Source of the DNA: Diogma glabrata
Lineage: Eukaryota; Arthropoda; Insecta; Diptera; Cylindrotomidae
Length of the DNA stretch: 64,000 nucleotides
Direction: 5' to 3'
NCBI GenBank assembly: GCA_963693315.1
Contig: OY856187.1
Coordinates: 114,902,437 to 114,966,436 of the forward strand
Shown here: in pieces, positions 1 to 12,357 of the stretch
How the letters are laid out: each line of letters opens with the position of its first letter
How positions within the stretch are numbered: the first letter of the stretch is position 1
The notes under the pieces: model-generated
Seen by the model: only the letters and a program-made list of their open reading frames with translations
What the model was told of the DNA's origin: nothing
Databases searched by the model: none
Position numbers and translations under genes: made by a program

Positions 1-589
1 TCAAAAATACATTTTAATTCGTCTATAACTTTTTTATTTATGATCCGAAAAATCCCAAAAATCTTTAAAATCTAAGTTACACTAATATCAGTTAGCAGTG
101 AAAATTTTAAATGAATCAAAATTCGAATAAAAAAGCCTTAGGCTGTACAAAGTTTTTTTAGCGTATTAATATATATAAGATAAGATAACGTTTTTAAAAA
201 ATAAATGTCTTCGTTAGCACCATAGTATGCATGCTGTTGTGACACATGTTGGAAATCCAATTACAACACTTTTTATTTTTAAAAAAGTATATTGTTCAAA
301 AAAAGGTGTACGTACGCTAGAAGTTAATGATTAACAAAATATAACCCCAAAATCATTGACCTAAAATAAAATCTTTGAATTTATAAAACAAATAGAAAAA
401 AGATTTGTCAATATTCTTTTACGACTATTAAAAAGATTCAAAAGATACTCTTTTAAGAACGTAAATATCAGATTATGATTTTATCACAAATTGAAGTTAC
501 ATGCTACATACTTTTTTAAATAAAAGTTAAGCCCCTGAATTATATACTATATATTTTCTACATCTAAACTAAAAAAGTAAATGCTATCG
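1..589. other. AT-rich stretch without recognised gene
   Basis: No coding signal, repeat or RNA gene could be supported here. It is very AT-rich and lies just beyond the 3' side of a minus-strand Copia remnant, so it may be eroded Copia sequence or intron of the sidestep-like gene. Confidence 0.4.
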
Positions 590-1215
590 AAGTCTTATGG
601 AAGTCATATAGAAACCACTGTTTTTGTTTCTTATTCATAGACTCTAAACTCGAACATGCTATCACAAGATCGTCAACATAAACACATATCAACCTAATTT
701 TGTTCACCTTCAAAGTTATTAGTGTAAACAAAAGCATCTCCATTTGATCGTTTAAAGCCGATTTTTAGAAGAGTCTCATGAAGCTTGACATTCCACTCTC
801 TTCCAGCTTGCTTCAAACCAAACAGAGATTTTCTGAGCTTGCAAATTTTATTCCCACCATATTTAGAAATGATATTTTCAGGTAACTTCATGTAAATGTC
901 ATCATGAAGATCCCCATTTAAGAACGCAGTCGTAACATCTACGTGATGGACCAAAAGTTTGTATTGAGCAGATAATGATAATATTGAAGGAATTGAAGAT
1001 TGTCTCACAACAGGTGAAAATGTTTCAAAATAATCGATGATATATTTTTGAAAACAGCTTTTAGCAACTAGTTTTGCTTTAAATCTTTCAATTGTTTCAT
1101 CTGTTTTTCTTTTCATTGCAAAAACCCATCCGCAATCAATAACATGACATTTTTTAGGTTCATCAACAATGTTCCAAGTACGATTTTTCTCGAGAGAAAC
1201 TAATTCCTTTTTAAA
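590..1215 (-). pseudogene. Copia-type reverse transcriptase fragment
   Basis: The minus strand reads as the Ty1/Copia RNA-dependent DNA polymerase domain. It starts with a TWNIVDEPKK-like segment followed by CGWVFAMKRK, then RFKAKLVAKSCFQ, ETFSPVVRQSS, the first catalytic Asp segment VDVTTAFLNGDL, and KSLFGLKQAGREWN. All of this matches the order seen in Copia elements. The frame breaks near position 690. In the next frame the sequence continues as ICVYVDDLVIACSS, which holds the catalytic YVDD box, and then decays. There is no RNase H. The gag-protease half of a Copia element lies 2.7 kb away on the same strand in the correct relative order, so both are probably pieces of one decayed copy. 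Integrase was not found. Confidence 0.88.
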
Positions 1216-1451
1216 TAAAAATAATTTTCTTTATTTCTTCCCTTAAAAATTTACAATATAATACATAATTAAATTAATTTTACATTTTCTTTTACATATA
1301 TCAAGCGAAGCAGAAAAGTTACATTCCTTATTATATAATAATAGTGTCGAATGCCCAAACCAAAAAAATAGCTAACAACTATAGTTGTGTATGTGTTATA
1401 TATGTGTGCATATTCAAATCCATTTTATGCAGTAAAAAGAATTGAAATTGA

Positions 1452-2163
1452 AATATCGTCGCTTTAATAATGAAATAACGTATGCCATATATACGTTGTT
1501 ATTATATAATAGGTGCACTGCATTCCCCATAAGGATGTCTATAAAGTGGCATTTTAACATTTTCCAATTTTTTTATAACTGGGGGTGAAAATTAATATAT
1601 TGTTAATTAACGTACATGCAAATTTGAATTTGGTTAAATATTGAAACAGCGTAAATGCATGTACGATATTTCAATTCCTACAGAATAATAACTTGGGTAA
1701 AATCAGTGTCGTATACTTTACATACATTACGATCGCCACACGAAATGGTAAATCTAAAATATTGTATGAGCATCATTCATTACTACATGATGTGCCGGTT
1801 CATATAAATAAAAAATTGTAAGAATATTATGCGTTAGTTCAATAATAATTAGTTTTAGGCTTAATCGTACTTCCATGCAAAATGAAATAACGTATATGAA
1901 ATATGAAATAACGTATAAGGTACCTGATTGAATTTTCACATCTTTTTAGGCAGAAAAACCAGCAGGTACCAATATGAAATTTTAATATGCTGTGGGGAAA
2001 TTAGTCAAGATTAATTGGTAGAAATTTTTTTTCCAATATCTTTATTCATTCAATATTGCTGCCGAGTTTACGAAAATCAGAAAATCGAAAAATCTTTAAA
2101 CCCAATTATCTCGAAACTACACTTTTGCGAATACGTTGTTTCATTATTAAAGCGACGATATAG
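1452..2163. mobile_element. MITE-like element with about 30-bp inverted termini
   Basis: A sequence of about 30 bases at 1452-1482, containing GTCGCTTTAATAATGAAA, is present inverted at 2130-2163 with one or two mismatches. Two further short copies of the inner motif GAAATAACGTAT lie at about 1882 and 1903. No coding capacity is seen. It sits inside the Copia remnant, where integrase would be expected. The boundaries are set only by the inverted repeat; I could not identify a target duplication. Confidence 0.5.
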
Positions 2164-2238
2164 TTGAATTAAAAAATAAAAAAAAAAATAAAATAGACAA
2201 AACAAAAACCAAAACAGAACTGTATCATTTTCTATTAT

Positions 2239-3600
2239 TGATGAAAAACGTGATCTACGCAGGTGAAAAAGTCGAAATTTGAACTTGACCATATTTGATT
2301 TTCCTGAAAGTTGGCATATAAGTAGTATGGACAAAATAAAAAATACAACTTATCTTAAAATTTATTTAAAGTGCATAGTTTGAGCATAGGGGGCACCTCA
2401 ACATGCATGAAAAATGAAAATTCTGCCAATCCGATGTAAATTTGAAATTAAATTGCTCAAGAACGGCTATACCGATTTCATCAATTTTTTTTGTTTGATA
2501 GATGATTAATTAGTCGTTTGAAAAAAAATTAATTAATTGTTTTTATAATTAATTTTTAAATAAAAATATGAAAAAAACTTTTTTAAAGATGGCGCTAGTG
2601 TCAAAGATCAATTGGAATTTAATTAATTTTTTTTCTGAAAATAGTTCTATCCTTACTCTAAAATATATCAAGTTTACAAAGAGGATAAAATTCTTGTTCT
2701 TTAGATATTTAATTTTAAAGATTTTTAGTACGGCTGAAATTCTAATTTTTCTTCATTTTTTCAAACAACTTCCATTAACAAAAAGTTTTAAAATCAATTA
2801 AATTTTAACTTTTTTTATTTTTTAAATATAGTTCTAACCTTCCTTTAAAATATATCAAATTTACAAAGAGGCGTCAATTCGTGTTCTTCAGATATTTAAT
2901 TTTAAAGATTTTTAGTCCGATTAAAATTCTAATTGTTCATTATTTGCTCGAACTTCAGTGGTTAAAATTTTTTGATGATAAAAATTGTTCGAAAAAATAA
3001 TGAACAATTAGAATTGTAGAATGGCTAAAAATCTTTAAAATTAAATATCTGAAAAACACGAATTTACGCCTCTTTGTAAATTAGGTATGTTTTAAAGGAA
3101 GGTTAGAACTATATTTTAAAAAAAAGTTAAAATTTAATTGATTTTAAAATTTTTTGTTAATGGAAGTTGTATGAAAAAATGAAGAAAAATTCGAATTTCA
3201 GCCGTACTAAAAATCTTTAAAATTAAATATCTCAAGAACAAGAATTTTATCCTATAGAACTATTTTCAGAAAAAAAATTTATTAAATTCCAATTGATCTT
3301 TGACCGTAGCGACTAATTAATCAACTAACGACTAATTAATCATCTACCAAATAAAAAAAAGTTTGATGAAATCGGTATAGCCGTTCTTGAGCAATTTAAT
3401 TTCAAAGCTACATCGGATTGGCAGAAATTTAATTTTTATGCATGTTGGGGTGCCCCCTATGCTCCAACTATGCACATTAAAAAAAATTTAAAATAAGTTG
3501 TATTTTTATTTTGTCCATACTACTTATATGCCAAGTTTCAGGAAAATCAAAAATGGTCAAGTTTTCACAACTCTGTCTAGAACACGTTTTTCATCTATTC
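2239..3600. mobile_element. 1.36-kb foldback element
   Basis: The two halves are reverse complements of each other: about 2239-2955 pairs with about 2985-3600, leaving a loop of about 30 bases. Landmarks on both arms are a segment around GAACGGCTATACCGATTTC (left 2462-2480, inverted near 3369-3390) and ATAAGTAGTATGGACAAAAT (left about 2318, inverted near 3515). The right arm lacks about 35 bp present on the left. The short open frames here are artefacts of the arms. Transcription would give a long double-stranded hairpin RNA. Confidence 0.8.
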
Positions 3601-3656
3601 TAAGTACGATTTTATAACAAAAGAATTAAACAAAAAATAAGGATTATAAGCCTTGA

Positions 3657-3960
3657 TTAGACCAATACGTTAAGTAAATTTTCAATTTGTGTGTGATCGA
3701 ATTTTAAAATCCAGGTTTTAACTTCACGTAAGAATTGAGATAGGAAATTGATCTGTTTGATTGCATCTGGTAGCTTATTAAATATACTTGGAGCTGTCAC
3801 AGAGAAAAATTTAGCAAAATGAGTAAAGTTAAATCTAAGAATTAATGCTAAATTATCAGCATCTTTTTTGAGATCACAATTTGATATATTCCTGTTAAGG
3901 AAGGACCCACTCCGAATGAAGAATACTTTTAAGACTTTATAATAATATAAGTGTCTTATT
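3657..3960 (-). pseudogene. C-terminal tail of a non-LTR retrotransposon ORF2
   Basis: The minus-strand translation contains the spacing typical of the extreme C-terminus of jockey/CR1-like reverse transcriptases: an Arg/Asn/Leu segment (LALILRFNFTHFAKFFSV), then APSIFNKLPDAIKQ (equivalent to the usual P..WN.LP..I), then a Phe-rich helix ending in KTWIL. Only the last 100 or so codons remain; the RT and endonuclease are absent. It abuts the Copia protease fragment directly. A 5'-truncated LINE insertion fits this best. Confidence 0.6.
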
Positions 3961-4586
3961 GGAAGAACGCCCAACTGAGTAAATTTGTTTCATCATCTGT
4001 AACAGGTTTGACATTTCCGAGACCTTCTGTTTTACAAGATTCATTGTTAGCTAGATAGAGTTTCACATTTTTAATACGTAAAGCGCTAAACTTTTCTTTC
4101 ACATAAGACATATGTGAAGTAGCTCCACTATCCAGACACCATTCTTCAGTACTCGAACTGTTGTCACCACTGCCAATGCACGCTGTGATACTGCCAACAT
4201 TTTCTTGCTTCTTTCTGTCAGCTTTCGTAGTACGTACATTCATTTGAAAAATGACCCTTTTTCTTGCAAATAAAGTACTTAATATTCCTTCGAAAAATCC
4301 TTTGCACTGCGACTTTGTAAATACTCTCTCCACTAGCTTTACCCTCAAAATCACGATCTGCTCTTCCAACTTCATCTTCTAGAAGCTTCATCTTGAGAGA
4401 TGTAATTCTTGGAAGGAGATCTCTGCTTTTCATGACGATGACAAAATTCTCGTATGAATCACTCAGACAACACAGCAGTATAATTTCCAGCAACTCTTCA
4501 GGAATGATGACATCTGCCTCTTGAAGATTGTGACAAACTTCAGAAAAATCTTTGAGATGACTATCCATCGTAGCAAAATCCTTCAT
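3961..4586 (-). pseudogene. Copia-type gag and protease fragment
   Basis: Two overlapping minus-strand frames together read as Copia Gag then protease. The first (4586 down to about 4218) has a UBN2-like Gag stretch (MDSHLKDFSEVCHNLQEADV, then LLEIILLCCLSDSYENFV). It ends in a degenerate zinc knuckle, ICKKKGHFSNEC, whose first Cys is replaced. After a frameshift the second frame carries TEEWCLDSGATSHM, the aspartic protease active site of Copia elements, followed by a plausible flap. The frameshift, the knuckle damage and the missing integrase mark it as dead. Orientation matches the RT fragment at 590-1215. Confidence 0.85.
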
Positions 4587-5870
4587 CTACAACCGGATCA
4601 ATGGGGGAAGTGCAGTTAGTGTGGGAAACTCTAAAAACGCAATGTCAATAGTCGTGATGAATCAAAATCCCTTTCATCATTATCTTCCATGAGGGATAAT
4701 TGCTGTTATTTAACTTTTCAATATTAAACAGCGAGTTCGTTAAGACAAGGCATAAAAAAACGTCTTCAAAACTTCTAAATCAATTGACAAACGCCCATAA
4801 CCTGTTAAAAGTCCTTATTTGTAGGAATAAAAATTACGAATGACATTTATTTTAAATAAAACATAGGAATAAAATACAAAGAAACATTGATGAATATCAA
4901 ACAAGTGGATAATATCTTTGAATGACAACAAAAACTAACAACTAGATTTAAAACTCAAATTTAATTCAAATTGAAATACCAAAGATATTGAATCAAAATA
5001 AAAATAATAAATTTCCACAATGACTTTCAATTCCACAATGATTTCCACAATGTTTCAATCCAAAAGCTCGATCATAATAAATTTACAATACAAAATTAAG
5101 TTTTTAAGACGAAATTAGGACGACCGGTCTGCCATTTACCAGCAAAAGTAGTGCCTACGAAGCACATCCATAGCAGAAGTAGTGCTGAGTAGGCAGCATG
5201 GAGCAATCTTTAAATCTGTGGCTCATGTCCTTTCAGTTCCAACAGATGCAGCGGTCACTAGAAACTCGAGTTGTAGGTGGAAAAACCTGTCGTTTCGTAA
5301 TATGTACTGAGTTTGAGGTTCTAAATGCGGTTAAAGGCTCTTACATAAGACATCTGTAGTTCGTTCCATTTCAATAATGCCATCTACAGATAAACAGTAC
5401 CTTCCACCATCAACACCCAAGCACGCTCTGAGCGAACAAAGGTTCAGCGTCCAGCTGACAACGCTGTAGAAAAAAAAACAAAGGAAAAGCTATACTAATT
5501 TATTTGTTCCAGTTAGATTGTTCAGAAACATACATACAAACAGTAATAAGGTTTGACCAGATTAAAGGAACACAAAAAAGTTACATCATACTTTCATGTA
5601 AATAAATAAAATGCTGCGGAACGAATGTTACAAGTAGAACATAAAATAGAAGAAGTAAATTCAAAAATAATAAAACGAAAGATTTGATGTATATGGATAA
5701 TGCAACAGTATTTGCCTCCTGTAAATAATTAATATTTTTACATAATTTTTCATAAATGTTGCCGCTAATTATTGTTTCATGAATTTTTTTATGATTTACG
5801 CCCACTTATTAAGTTTTTCACATGTTTATTTATTTTTGTGAATAGTTTTAAGTATAAATATTAGCATTGT
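4587..5870. other. Non-coding stretch beside Copia gag
   Basis: No gene was recognised. This is where the 5' leader and LTR of the minus-strand Copia copy should lie. Part of it (about 5100-5460) is less AT-rich than its surroundings, but I found no matching second LTR and could not place a primer binding site. The short open frame at 5581-5805 has no recognisable motif. Confidence 0.4.
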
Positions 5871-5874
5871 TACA

Positions 5875-6420
5875 AGGCCCTCGATATATTTAAAGCCTGA
5901 TTGTTTTTTTACACAGAAAAATCGTGAGCCAATAGCACCATTGTGAAATAAAAAACTCAATATAAACTAAATTTAGCGCCATCTTGAAATATAAAACTCC
6001 ATGTAAATAAATTTTATCCATTTGTTTTGCATATGACAAGCTGGTTCATCGCTTTTTGCATATGGCGTCAAACAATCAGGGTTTTAATATATCAAGGGTT
6101 TTGATTGTTATTTTTGAAGTGTAAACTTCCTTAGGCGCGTTGTGCAATTTTGTATGGGGAAAAATTTATATATTCGAGTTATCATTTTCACACATCACGT
6201 ATACATTTTTATATATAAAATACCTCTATCCGTTCGTATCGTTTCAAATTGCAATATGGATATCGCGGTCAACTGAGGTTCTATAGGTCGAGAGTTCAAT
6301 TGCTGGAGTGGTACATTTTTTATTGTTTTGTTTTTAATTTTTATTACAGATATTCATGAATAAAAAAACAATAATTTTAATGTATTGTTTTTTTATTCAT
6401 GAATGCATAAAAATCATAAA
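5875..6420. repeat. Dispersed repeat, possible tRNA-derived piece and a hairpin
   Basis: The segment near 5880-6000 resembles 54200-54300 (shared ACAGAAAAA..TCGT and AATAGC.CCATT blocks). A block at about 6124-6182 is repeated directly at about 6664-6722. Bases 6250-6310 have a T-arm-like string, GGTCGAGAGTTCAATTGC, which could come from a tRNA-derived SINE, but no A box is clear. A short perfect hairpin built on ATTCATGAATAAAAAAACAA lies at about 6352-6403. Confidence 0.4.
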
Positions 6421-6777
6421 AATTTCTTTTTACGATTTTTAAAAAATTGATCGATAATGCAGTTTTTTTATTATCATTTCGATATTAACAATAAAATTAA
6501 TTATTTGTTTGGCAGGCAGTGCTAAAAATAATAAAATATTGGGTTTCCCATCATTTTTTTCCATAATTTCAATCCCGTGAAATAAAATAAGGAAAATAAA
6601 AACTACTATTGGTGTATGTTTCTCTTTGAATATAAGTTGACATCTTCATCACAAAAGATTGATTTGAACACAGGGGGCGTTGTGCGATTTTGCTTGGGGA
6701 AAAATTTATATATCCGAGTCATCAAGCATAATTCGAGTCATCAAGCATTTGAATCATCATGCTAAATAAATATTGAA

Positions 6778-7262
6778 TCTATATATATAAAACTGAAAGT
6801 ATGTCTGTTTGTCCTTTATTCATTAATACACCATTCATCCGATGATCATGAGTACACTAGCCCACTTGGGTTGTGTACACTAGCCCAAAGAAAACTGGCA
6901 AATTTTCTTTTTTCTAAAACTGCATCTCATGGCCGTTATAATTATCTTAAAAGATTTTACCTAAATGTTGATAATTATGAGTTAACTTGAGATATCGTAT
7001 ACCCTCTGGCAATAGCAGTGAGATATCACTAGGTAAAGTGATATCTTAAAGGTGCTGGCGGATGAAGTTTTTTCAATCAACGATAGCATCCTTTAGTCTT
7101 AGTTATGGAATATTCTTTGATGATGACACGCTATTTTTTTTTTTAAATAAAATGTGTTTGGTAGTAGAAATTACAATGTGTGTCACAACAACCCATAAAA
7201 CCTTTTTAGAACATGGTCCCACAATGACATGCTTTCTAAGGTGTTGATAGACGCAAATTTTA
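6778..7262. repeat. Dispersed element with Helitron-like left end
   Basis: At 6778 the sequence begins TCTATATATATAAAACTGAA after an A, the style of a Helitron 5' end. From about 6940 to 7262 it matches the reverse complement of about 40125-40560 in several blocks, including GTTATGGAATATTC and the ACAACAAC.CATAAAA region, so both are copies of one family. No 3' hairpin with a CTRR end was found. The 61-codon open frame starting at 7062 lies inside the repeat and has no known motif. Confidence 0.45.
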
Positions 7263-7726
7263 TATATGATATGTTTTGATTATTTTAAATATAAAAATAT
7301 ATTATATAATAGTTGCTTGGGATTCTGATAGATGTGAAATCCAGAATAATTTTAATGATTTTAATTTAAAAATTCTGAAATTTTAATTTCCAATGCTACA
7401 ATAATTTGAAGATACAAAAAACACAGCTATTTCACAGTTTTAAGTTTTCACTTCTGTGGCAGTCCTCAAGACTGCCTTCTTTATTTTTAATGAGAAAAAA
7501 TTTTTTGATGGAGAATATTCTTCATAAAAGAATTTTAAAATACAATCGACTTTTCTAGAACTGAAAGAAAGAAACACTATTTAACCAGGTTATTTTAACA
7601 CACAAAACAAATTAATTACAACTGGAAACCATATCGTGCAGCTAAAATAGTGTAAATAAAATAGTAGTGAATTTTAATGGTTGATTCAATAAATATTTTA
7701 TGTGTTATTAAATAATAGTATATTAA

Positions 7727-7850
7727 GAAACTAGTTTCATAATCCACGATTTTATCGCACGCAATCTGTTTAGAAAACGACCCGCGCAGCGGGGAGTTTT
7801 CTAAAGGATAAGTACGATAAAACGTCTTATGAAACGAGTTTTTTATACTA
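7727..7850. repeat. Palindromic hairpin element
   Basis: Arms of about 58 bases pair with few mismatches. The outer stem is AAACTAGTTTCATAA against TTATGAAACGAGTTT, the middle stem TTTAGAAAAC against GTTTTCTAAA, and the GC-rich cap CCCGCGCAGCGGGG. It is one of a set of hairpins in this window with the same AT-rich base and GC-rich apex. Confidence 0.75.
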
Positions 7851-8204
7851 TTTTTTCTATTTTGCATTTTTTGTCTTGAAATTTTAAAAAATATTTTTTA
7901 TGTTTTAATGTTTTAAAGAAAATTTCTAAAAATTTCAATTCAAAATAGTAAGCTCTGCGTTTCATCATATGTCTATATATTTTTTTGTTGCAAAACTAGC
8001 TTTCATAAAATGTGTATTTTATTAAAATATAGTCAATTTGAAATTTTGTTATTATTACTAATTATTTTAATTAATTAAAATATTTAACATTAATTTAGAT
8101 TATTTTTTAATAATAAGATTAATTAATAAGAATAATTTTATTTACATAATTATTCGTTTTAACTTTTACTGACGTTTGTATGACCAATGTGACCAACCTT
8201 GAAA

Positions 8205-8290
8205 AACAAAACTTTGCGTATCTTAATGAAGGCCATTTCGATACGCATTTGGGTATCGAAATGACTTTATTTTAGACGCATAATAGAAAA
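8205..8290. repeat. Short palindromic hairpin
   Basis: CATTTCGATAC and GTATCGAAATG form an 11-bp perfect stem around an 8-base loop at about 8233-8263. Weaker pairing continues outward between TTTGCGTA and AGACGCATAA. No gene is associated. Confidence 0.55.
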
Positions 8291-8380
8291 AAATATTTAT
8301 TGTATTATTTTGATGTTGTGTTTAACTGACTTCAAAAGTTTAATAAAAAAACTTATATTATACGATTACTGCCCATATAG

Positions 8381-11300
8381 TCCAAGAGCTAGTGAACCTT
8401 TTGGGTAACGGTCGTTCTGTAAGGCTAGAATTATTTTTAGTGATAATTCATGAAATGTGAAGTACGAAAACGAACATCTGCCAGGCATCAGCCGTGCACG
8501 TCATCATCCCCCATATGTTTGAATGTGTAAAAAAATAAAAAAAAAAAACTTCCTCCTGTAAGCTTGAAATTTTTATATGATTTAGCTCACTTATTGTAGA
8601 GTACGAAATAAAATTGACAGGCGATTTTGAGGTGCACAAGTATCTGCCAGGCGAATCGAAAGGTGTTACAACCTGCGGGCCGGCCGTCACAACCGATGAA
8701 ATCTAGAAAACCGCCGAACGGATTTCAAAAATTTTTGTTTCTAAAAATAAGTTTACTCAATGGGAAGAGCTGAAAGGACGATGTGTTCGATAACTGTACC
8801 GGAAGTGTGTCAAAAAATCGACAAGTGTATCAAAACAAGGAAATTCGCATATTTTTGGCTTAAAAAACGTTTATTTTAAGTGATTCCGGATATAAACATT
8901 GAATTTGAAGAAATCTTGATGGTCGGGAGTGGTATGTGATACCAAAAACTAGATTATTGCATTATAAGTTCCTCAAAAAATGTTGTCAAGTGTGTCAAAA
9001 GAAAGATTTTTATTTATTTTTTACCCAATTTTTCGGAAAAAAATAAAATTAATTATTTGTACGACCTGAAATTTTATTATTATTATTGAGAATTATGGTG
9101 CCATAAAGTTTGTCAAAAAAAGTTGTCAAGTGTGTCAATAGAAAGATTTTTATTTACTTTTGTACCTAATTTTTCGGAAAAAAATAAAATTAATTATTTG
9201 TACGACCTGAAATTTTATTATTATTATTGAGAATTATGGCATTATAAGTTTGTCAAAAATATGTTGTCAAGCGAGTCAAAAGAAAGATATTTATTTATTT
9301 TTTTACCCAATTTTTCGGGAAAAAATAAAATTAATTATTTGTATGACCTGAAATTTTATTATTATAAGTTTGTCAAAAAAATGTCAAATGTGTCAAAAAA
9401 AAGATTTTTATTTATTTTTTTACCCAATTTTTCAGAAAAAAATTAAATTAATTATTTGTACGACCTGAAATTTTATTATTATTATTGAGAATTATGGCAT
9501 TATAAGTTTGTCAAAAAAATGTTGTCAAGTGCGTCAAAAGAAAGATTTTTATTTATTATTTTACCTAATTTTTTGGAAAAAAATAAAATTAATTATTTGT
9601 ATGCCATGAAATTTTATTATTATTATTGAGAATTATGGCATAATAAGTTTGTCAAAAATATGTTGTCAAGTGTGTCAAAAGAAAGATTTTCATTCCTTTC
9701 TTTAGAAAATAATAAGATTAGTTATTTGTATAAAATGATTATTATTATTGAGAATTTTATTGCATTATAAGTTTGTCAAAAAAATACTGTCAAGTATTTC
9801 CAAAAAATTAGCTATTTGTATGACGTAGATGTGGCATGGAAATTTTTGGACTTGTTATAGTTTTTGAATTATTTTTGGAATTTTGAAAAAAATTTGTATT
9901 CTTGATATTGTAATAATTTTTGCAATATTTTTAGAATTTTGGAAAAAGTTTTAATTTTTGGTTTTGTAATAATTTTTGCAATATTTTTGCAATTTTAAAA
10001 GAATATGAATTTTTGATTTTTTATTATTTTCTCCGAACGCTAAGTGGAGAGCTTTTTGAGTAGTTTGCTGATTGTATCATATTTTCACTAAATTATGTTA
10101 ATTTATGATCTGTTATAATTTTCCGGCAACGTATAGATGTTCCATGTTAGTTTTGTAATAAATTTCTAAACAGAAATAAAAAAATACATGTACTTTAACA
10201 AAGAGTTATGTTGGATATACATCGCTGCCCAAAACTAAAAACAATGTCCTCATAAAAGTTTTATGTCAAAAACAAAATCAAAATCCTTAACCAAAACCGA
10301 ATTCTTGATATCTCAGAGCTTGAGATTTCAGCCCCTCCATTGATATTACATTATGATGCTATGAAAAAAAGCTAAGGTATCCCTGTTTAGAAATTTATTA
10401 CAAAACTAACACGAAACATCAAAACGTTGCCGGAAAATCATAAAACATCATATATTATCATAATTTAGTGAAAAGATAATACAATCAGCAAACTAATCAA
10501 AAACCGCTCCATTTAGCGTTGCGAGAAATATTACAAAATTAAAAATTCATTTTTCTTTCAAGATTCCAATAATATTGTAAAAATTAATTAAAATCAAACG
10601 TTTTTCAAAATTCTAAATATATGCCAAAAATTAAAATAAAATCAAATATTTCAACTTTTTCTAAATTCTAATAATATTCCAAAACTTCTTAAAAATTCAA
10701 AAATTCAAACTTTTTCCAAAATTCTACAAATATTGCAAAAATTATAACAATATCAAAAATTAAAACTTTTTCAAAAAATTCTAAAAATATTGCAAAAATT
10801 ATTACAAAATCAAGAATACAAACTTTTTTCAAAATTTCAAAAGTTCAAAAATTTTCCATGCCGCATTTTCGTAATACAAACAGTTAAATTTTTTGACATA
10901 CTTGACAATATTTTTTTGACAAACTTATAATGCCATAATTCACAATAATAATAATAAAATTTCAGGTCATAAAAATAATTAATTTTATTTTTTTCCGAAA
11001 AATTGGGTAGAAAAATAAATAAAAATCTTTCTTTTGACACACTTGGCAACATTTTTTTGACAAACTTATAATGCCATAATTCTCAATAATAATAATAAAA
11101 TTTCAGGTCGTACAAATAATTAATTTTATTTTTTTCCGAAAAATTGGGTAAAAAAATAAATAAAAATCTTTCTTTTGACATAGTTGACAACATTTTTTTG
11201 ACAAACTTATAATGCCATAATTCTCAATAATAATAATAAAATTTTATGGCGTACAAATAATTAATTTAACTTTTTTTCCGAAAAATTGGGTAAGAAAATA

Positions 11301-12357
11301 AATAAAAATCTTTCTTTTGACACGCTTGACAACATTTTTTTGACAAACTAAAATGCCATAATTCACAATAATAATAATAAAATTTCAGGTCGTACAAATA
11401 ATTAATTTTATTATTTTCCGTAAAATTGGGTAAAAAATTAAATAAAAATCTTTCTTTTGACACACTTGACAACATTTTTTTGACAAACTTTATGGCACCA
11501 TAATTCTCAATAATAATAATAAAATTTCAGGTCGTACAAATAATTAATTTTATTTTTTTCCGAAAAATTGGGTAAAAAATTAAATAAAAATCTTTCTTTT
11601 GACACAGTTGACAACATTTTTTTGACAAACTTATGATGCCATAATTCACAATAATAATAATAAAATTTTAGGTCGCACAAATAACTAATTTTATTTTTTT
11701 CCGAAAAATTAGGTAAAAAAATAAATAAAAATCTTTCTTTTGACACACTTGACAACATTTTTTGAGGAACTTATAATGCAATAATCTATGTTTTGGTATC
11801 ACATACCACTCCCGACCATCAAGATTTCTTCAAATTCAATGTTTATATCCGGAATCACTTAAAATGAACGTTTTTTAAGCCAAAAATATGCAAATTTCCT
11901 TGTTTCGACACGCTTGACGATTTTTTGACACACTTCCGGTACAGTTATCGAACACATCGTTCTTTCAGCTCTTCTCATTGAGTAAACTTATTTATGGAAA
12001 CAAAAATTTTGGAAATCCGTTCAGCGGTTTTCTAGATTTCGTCGGTTGTGACGGCCGGCCCGCAGGTTGTAACACCTTTCGATTCGCCTGGCAGATACTT
12101 GTGCACCTCAAAATCGCCTGTCAATTTTATTTTGTACTCTACAATAAGTGAGTTAAATCATATAAAAATTTCAAGCTTACAGGAGGAAGTTTTTGTGTTT
12201 ATTTTTGTTACACTTTCAAACATATAGGGGATGATGACGTGCACGGCTGATGCCTGCCAGGTTGTGGTTTCCGTACTTCACATTTCATGAACTATCACAA
12301 AAAAAAAATTTAGCCTTACAGAACGACCGTTACCCAAAGGGTTCACTAGCTGTCAGT
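8381..12357. mobile_element. 4-kb foldback element with tandem-repeat arms
   Basis: The left arm (about 8381-10180) and right arm (about 10384-12357) are inverted copies separated by a loop of about 200 bp. Outer ends share AGCTAGTGAACC and its complement. Inward come a GCCGGCCGTCACAACCGA block, then about seven tandem copies per arm of a 140-bp unit marked by GTTGTCAAGTGTGTCAAAAG, then an A/T-rich zone and an inner block ending TAATAAATTTCTAAACAG. Long terminal inverted repeats built of internal tandem repeats are characteristic of Foldback and Galileo elements (P superfamily), but no transposase is present, so that assignment is inference. Short open frames inside are satellite artefacts. 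Single-arm relatives lie at 24.7-30.1 kb and 55.0-62.5 kb. Confidence 0.85.

Noticed and set aside
9261..11758. Phe/Leu/Lys-rich small proteins repeated on both strands
   Set aside because: They are translations of the 140-bp tandem unit in the foldback arms, with no start context or conserved function.
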